From Thiobacillus sp. (GTDB lineage Bacteria; Pseudomonadota; Gammaproteobacteria; Burkholderiales; Thiobacillaceae), in assembly GCA_020216925.1 (NCBI GenBank), contig JAIWOL010000024.1:1-16168 (forward strand): a stretch of DNA of 16,168 nucleotides, written 5' to 3'. The notes beneath the pieces are model-generated. The model saw only the letters and a list, made by a program, of their open reading frames with translations. It made no database searches and had not been told where the DNA came from. Within the stretch, counting starts at the first letter, position 1. The number at the start of each line of letters is the position of its first letter. Both the position numbers and the translations under genes were made by a program. Shown here one piece after another: positions 13,137-16,168 of this stretch.

Positions 13137-16100
13137 ACTCGCCGTAGCCGATCACCTCGGCGGAAATGAAGGTGGGCTTGAAGGCATTTTTCATCTCTTC
13201 GGCCGCGCGCACAGCTTCGGCGAGGTTCTGCGACAGCGCGGCGGTCGCGGATGTGGCCTCGGAGCCGATGTTGCCGGCGCCGGTGGCGGCCGCTGCCGCC
13301 GCGCCGTCGTTGGAAATCGGCACGCCGGCCGACACCCCGCCCACCTGGATGTTGTCGGCACCGACCACCTGCTGCGCCGCGATGGTGAGGTTGCCGCCAG
13401 CGCGGATACCTGCATCGCCCGCGTTCACCTCGCCGCTGGGCGCGACGAGATAAACGTCGCTGTTGCCCCCCAGCGCACCGATGCCGCTGCCGGAAATCGA
13501 CTGGCTGACGTCGAGCACGAAGTTGCCGTTCTTGTCGATGCGCAATTGCGGCGGCGGGGTGGCGCTGACGGTCTTGGCACCCTTGCCTGCGTCGATATTG
13601 CCCTTGGCCGACCACAACAGGATGTCCCCGTCGCCAATGGTGAAGACGCGGCTGCTGTTGACCGCGAAATCGCCCAGCGTATAGGCCTCGATTTTGCCGC
13701 CTCGCACGGTCATGATGCCCAGGTCGGCAGCGGAACGATTGAAGCCGGTTACACTCGCCAGGCCGGCATTGACGCCGCCGCCTGGCGCGAGCATGCGGAT
13801 GCCGCCGCCCTGCTCGGTTTTCATCTGGCTGAAAAAGAGGCTGATGTCGCCGTCGTAGGTCAGCGGCGCGCCGGTCGTTCCGGCGGGGAACAAGGACGCG
13901 ATCGCGGCGTCGCCCCGGCTGTAATCCTTGCTCGTCGCGCTTTCCTTTGCCGAGGCCGCCAGTTCGGCAAAGAAATCGCCCAGCGCGGCGTCGGTGTAGC
14001 GCAACAGGTCGAGCGGCAGCGCGTTGCCGTCCTTGTCGTGCGCGGCCGCACCCGCCACGGCGAGCAGATCGGCGCCGCCTTCAGGCAGATAGGGGTTGGC
14101 GAGGTTGCCGCGCGTCAGCACGCCCTGCGAGGCACCCAGGTCGATATCGCGGCCGGCGATCAATTCCAGCCGTCCCGGTCCGCCGATGGCGATGCGCGCT
14201 GCGCTGTCCGAAGCGATGGCACCGGTGATCGGGTCGCGGTTGGTGGCGAACGCGATATCGCGACCCGCCACGAAGCGGGTCGCGTGATTCCCGCCCAGGT
14301 TCTGTCCCACGACCGTGGTATCGAGAATGTCGCGGCCGGCCTGGAATACGGCAGATTCGGCCAGCACCGCGAACACCTGCGGGCTGGGCTGGCCGACGAT
14401 ATCGCCATTTTTCGCTACCACGTAAACCGGATTCGGATCGTTGCGGTGCAACAGTTCCGGACCGTGCGCATCGCTTTCCTTTTCGGGCAAGGTCGTCAAT
14501 GCACCGATACTGGCAATGCCGCGAACCGGTCTTCCGAGCACGGGAATCTGCGTGGGCGACAGATCCGATTGCGTGACTGGACGCCCGCCCTGTTTTTCGA
14601 TCGACGCGCCGGCCAGCAGCCGCAGGTCGCCCGTCGCGGTCGGCATCAGCGTAAACCCGTCGCCGATTCGCAACGACCCCGCGAGGGCGATCGCGTCCAG
14701 CGTGCCGGGGTAGAATCCCAGCCCCGCCGTGAAGTTCGAGTTCAGGGCGTAGGCACTCGCGAGGCCGGCATAATCATTGCGCACCGCGTTGTCTCCAGCC
14801 ACCGCCAGTACGCGCGCCGCGTCCGAATCGCCGTAGGTAACGAAATAGCTTTCCCGGTTTTGACCGCCGCTCCCCGACAGGTTGCCGGCAGACTGGGGAA
14901 CCAGCGAAGGATTGAGCACAGCGTCAAGTCGGACGCCTGCGCGTGCAATCGCATCGGCGCTGGCGTCGCCCAGCGACAGCACGGTGCCGACCGTCTCGGT
15001 GCCGCGCGCCAAGCCCTCCTTCAGCGATCCGCCGGACCGCAGGACAGCCGTTCCGCGATCGGCGTGGAAGAGGCCGCCCTCGATGTCGCCGCCCGCGCGC
15101 ACCTCGAGATCGCCGCCACCCTGAATCACCTGCAAACCGACATTCACCGGTTGGTTGGGGGCAACCGGCTGGCGTGCGTTGGTCGCCGTGGCCGCCAGCA
15201 GATTGGACACCTTCCCGCCGGCCTCTACCAAAACATCGCCGCCGCCCAGTGCCCCCACGCCGTTCTTGAACTGGGCGACCTGCGGCCACCAGCCCGGTGA
15301 ACGCGCCAGGGGCCCCGAAATGACGTTGCCCTGACGATACAGCCAGTCCGTAATCAGCCCCGATGGTCCCGCCAGGGATTCCACCGCGCCGCCTGCGCGG
15401 ACGCGCACGTCGCCGCCGCCCGTGGGGAAAGCGGCGCCTGACAGGCCGGTGAGCGTGAATCCCGGCACGGCCGGCGTGTTGTAGCCCGCCGAGTAGAGCG
15501 CCGCGCCGCTTTCCAGCACCACGTCGCCGGCCGAGGCGAGGTCGATATCGCCGGTTCCGGTACGCAGCAGTTTGTTGGCTGCCAGCCTGATCTGCGCCAT
15601 GCCTGCCTCGCGCCGGGTCGCCAGCGGATCGGCTGCGGCCGTGGCGGCACCGGCAACCAGCCTCGCCGACCAGCCGACCGGGCTCGATTGCAGCAGGCCC
15701 GCGCTCGTCGCCGTGTTGAAACCGTCGCTCAGATTGGCGTTGAGCCGAAGCGAACCGCCGGCACGCACGGTCAGCACCCCCGCTTCGCCAGCGTGGCGCA
15801 GGGAATTGAGGTTCCAGTCGGACGACAGACGGATATCGCCGCTGCCGGCCACGCCAGCCACGGCGGCATTGCGCACCTCGACACCCGGACGCAGGCGGAA
15901 ACGTGCCGTACCGGTATCCAGCGCGCCTTTCAGTGCGGCGACATCGACCGCCCCGACGAAGGCGTCGTTGTCCGCCTGCACGCTCGCGAGTCCCAGCGAA
16001 GTTCCGGCGGAGGCGCCCGCGGCCAGCTCGGCCACGCCGTCGTAGACCTTGAACGCTTCGACGTCGACGGTTTCGGCGCCGACGATGCGGCCGTTGCGTG

Positions 16101-16168
16101 CGCCCAGCGCCACGCCGGTTCCCGCGCCCGCGCCGGTACGCGCCGCGCGCAGGTTCACGCGGCCGGCG
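13135..16168 (-). CDS. Filamentous haemagglutinin-like exoprotein, C-terminal part with DUF3739 (5' end outside window)
   Basis: The frame is open to the window edge, giving about 1010 C-terminal residues of a larger protein; the GTG at 16158 is internal. The sequence is a repetitive, Gly/Ala-rich beta-helix with recurring elements such as GDIDLASAGDVVLESGA, GGDVLVEAGG and DLEVRAGGDIEGG, typical of secreted haemagglutinin-type adhesins. The last ~250 residues match the DUF3739 type of haemagglutinin-family protein (SLFFSQMKTEQGGGIRM, VRGGKIEAYTLGDFAVNS, GDGDILLWSAKGNIDAGKG, and the ending EVIGYGE). Such proteins are usually exported by a TpsB-type outer-membrane partner. The N-terminal secretion domain and any partner gene lie beyond the window. 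The product is probably a surface adhesin. The stop codon lies in repeat block A. Confidence 0.85.
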   Translation of the reverse strand, partial: AGRVNLRAARTGAGAGTGVALGARNGRIVGAETVDVEAFKVYDGVAELAAGASAGTSLGLASVQADNDAFVGAVDVAALKGALDTGTARFRLRPGVEVRNAAVAGVAGSGDIRLSSDWNLNSLRHAGEAGVLTVRAGGSLRLNANLSDGFNTATSAGLLQSSPVGWSARLVAGAATAAADPLATRREAGMAQIRLAANKLLRTGTGDIDLASAGDVVLESGAALYSAGYNTPAVPGFTLTGLSGAAFPTGGGDVRVRAGGAVESLAGPSGLITDWLYRQGNVISGPLARSPGWWPQVAQFKNGVGALGGGDVLVEAGGKVSNLLAATATNARQPVAPNQPVNVGLQVIQGGGDLEVRAGGDIEGGLFHADRGTAVLRSGGSLKEGLARGTETVGTVLSLGDASADAIARAGVRLDAVLNPSLVPQSAGNLSGSGGQNRESYFVTYGDSDAARVLAVAGDNAVRNDYAGLASAYALNSNFTAGLGFYPGTLDAIALAGSLRIGDGFTLMPTATGDLRLLAGASIEKQGGRPVTQSDLSPTQIPVLGRPVRGIASIGALTTLPEKESDAHGPELLHRNDPNPVYVVAKNGDIVGQPSPQVFAVLAESAVFQAGRDILDTTVVGQNLGGNHATRFVAGRDIAFATNRDPITGAIASDSAARIAIGGPGRLELIAGRDIDLGASQGVLTRGNLANPYLPEGGADLLAVAGAAAHDKDGNALPLDLLRYTDAALGDFFAELAASAKESATSKDYSRGDAAIASLFPAGTTGAPLTYDGDISLFFSQMKTEQGGGIRMLAPGGGVNAGLASVTGFNRSAADLGIMTVRGGKIEAYTLGDFAVNSSRVFTIGDGDILLWSAKGNIDAGKGAKTVSATPPPQLRIDKNGNFVLDVSQSISGSGIGALGGNSDVYLVAPSGEVNAGDAGIRAGGNLTIAAQQVVGADNIQVGGVSAGVPISNDGAAAAAATGAGNIGSEATSATAALSQNLAEAVRAAEEMKNAFKPTFISAEVIGYGE

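Noticed and set aside
12811..15300. Plus-strand open frame of 829 codons
   Set aside because: It is antisense to the haemagglutinin-like gene and runs through repeat block A and the hairpins. Its product is Arg/Ala/Gly-rich without any domain.

Overview
The window is about 16 kb of GC-rich chromosomal DNA. It looks like a free-living Betaproteobacterium, perhaps of the Rhodocyclales or Nitrosomonadales. That placement is an inference from ClpS/ClpA-type sequences, a Porin_5-type porin, a PEP-CTERM sorted protein, a DUF3739 haemagglutinin-like adhesin and GC-rich intergenic hairpin repeats; no rRNA or other taxonomic marker is present. Every convincing protein gene lies on the minus strand, so transcription runs from high to low coordinates. 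The long plus-strand reading frames are shadows.

Layout from high to low coordinates: (1) 16168-13135 is the C-terminal ~1010 residues of a very large haemagglutinin-like adhesin, cut by the window edge. (2) 13134-12718 is non-coding and rich in palindromes: a ~125-bp repeat block, two 66-bp-period tandem hairpin units and an isolated 12-bp-arm palindrome. (3) 12717-11299 is a secreted esterase-like-phytase-domain protein with a PEP-CTERM tail. (4) 11298-10972 is non-coding, with the inverted second copy of the ~125-bp block and two terminator-like hairpins. (5) 10971-5113 is a six-gene cluster: a fused DUF2341-LamG-ExbB proton-channel protein, ExbD, TonB, a Porin_5-type porin, an exported ankyrin-repeat protein and an exported coiled-coil protein. 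(6) 5046-4771 is a small charged hypothetical protein. (7) 4635-2068 is clpS-clpA, with the clpS stop directly abutting the clpA start. (8) 2067-1544 is non-coding, with a strong plus-strand terminator that suggests a small RNA. (9) 1543-122 is a bifunctional mannose-1-phosphate guanylyltransferase/mannose-6-phosphate isomerase, followed by a long hairpin terminator.

The most interesting part is the six-gene cluster. The ExbB-like channel carries a large periplasmic DUF2341 plus laminin-G/concanavalin-like module ahead of its transmembrane helices. It is encoded with ExbD, a TonB whose membrane helix has no histidine, and a porin with a predicted periplasmic helical N-terminal region rather than a classical plugged TonB-dependent receptor. 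Gene overlaps couple the porin, ankyrin and coiled-coil genes. I infer a dedicated envelope energy-transduction or uptake system that may sense or bind a carbohydrate; its substrate cannot be read from the sequence.

The second notable feature is a family of five hairpins (arms GGCGGCAA/TTGCCGCC and variants, usually followed by CTAC). Arm substitutions are compensated on the opposite arm, which suggests the structure itself is maintained. Two copies sit in ~125-bp blocks that form a large inverted repeat around the PEP-CTERM gene. The surface and secretion genes (adhesin, PEP-CTERM protein, sugar-nucleotide enzyme, porin system) suggest a cell-surface or biofilm theme, whereas clpSA is housekeeping proteolysis.
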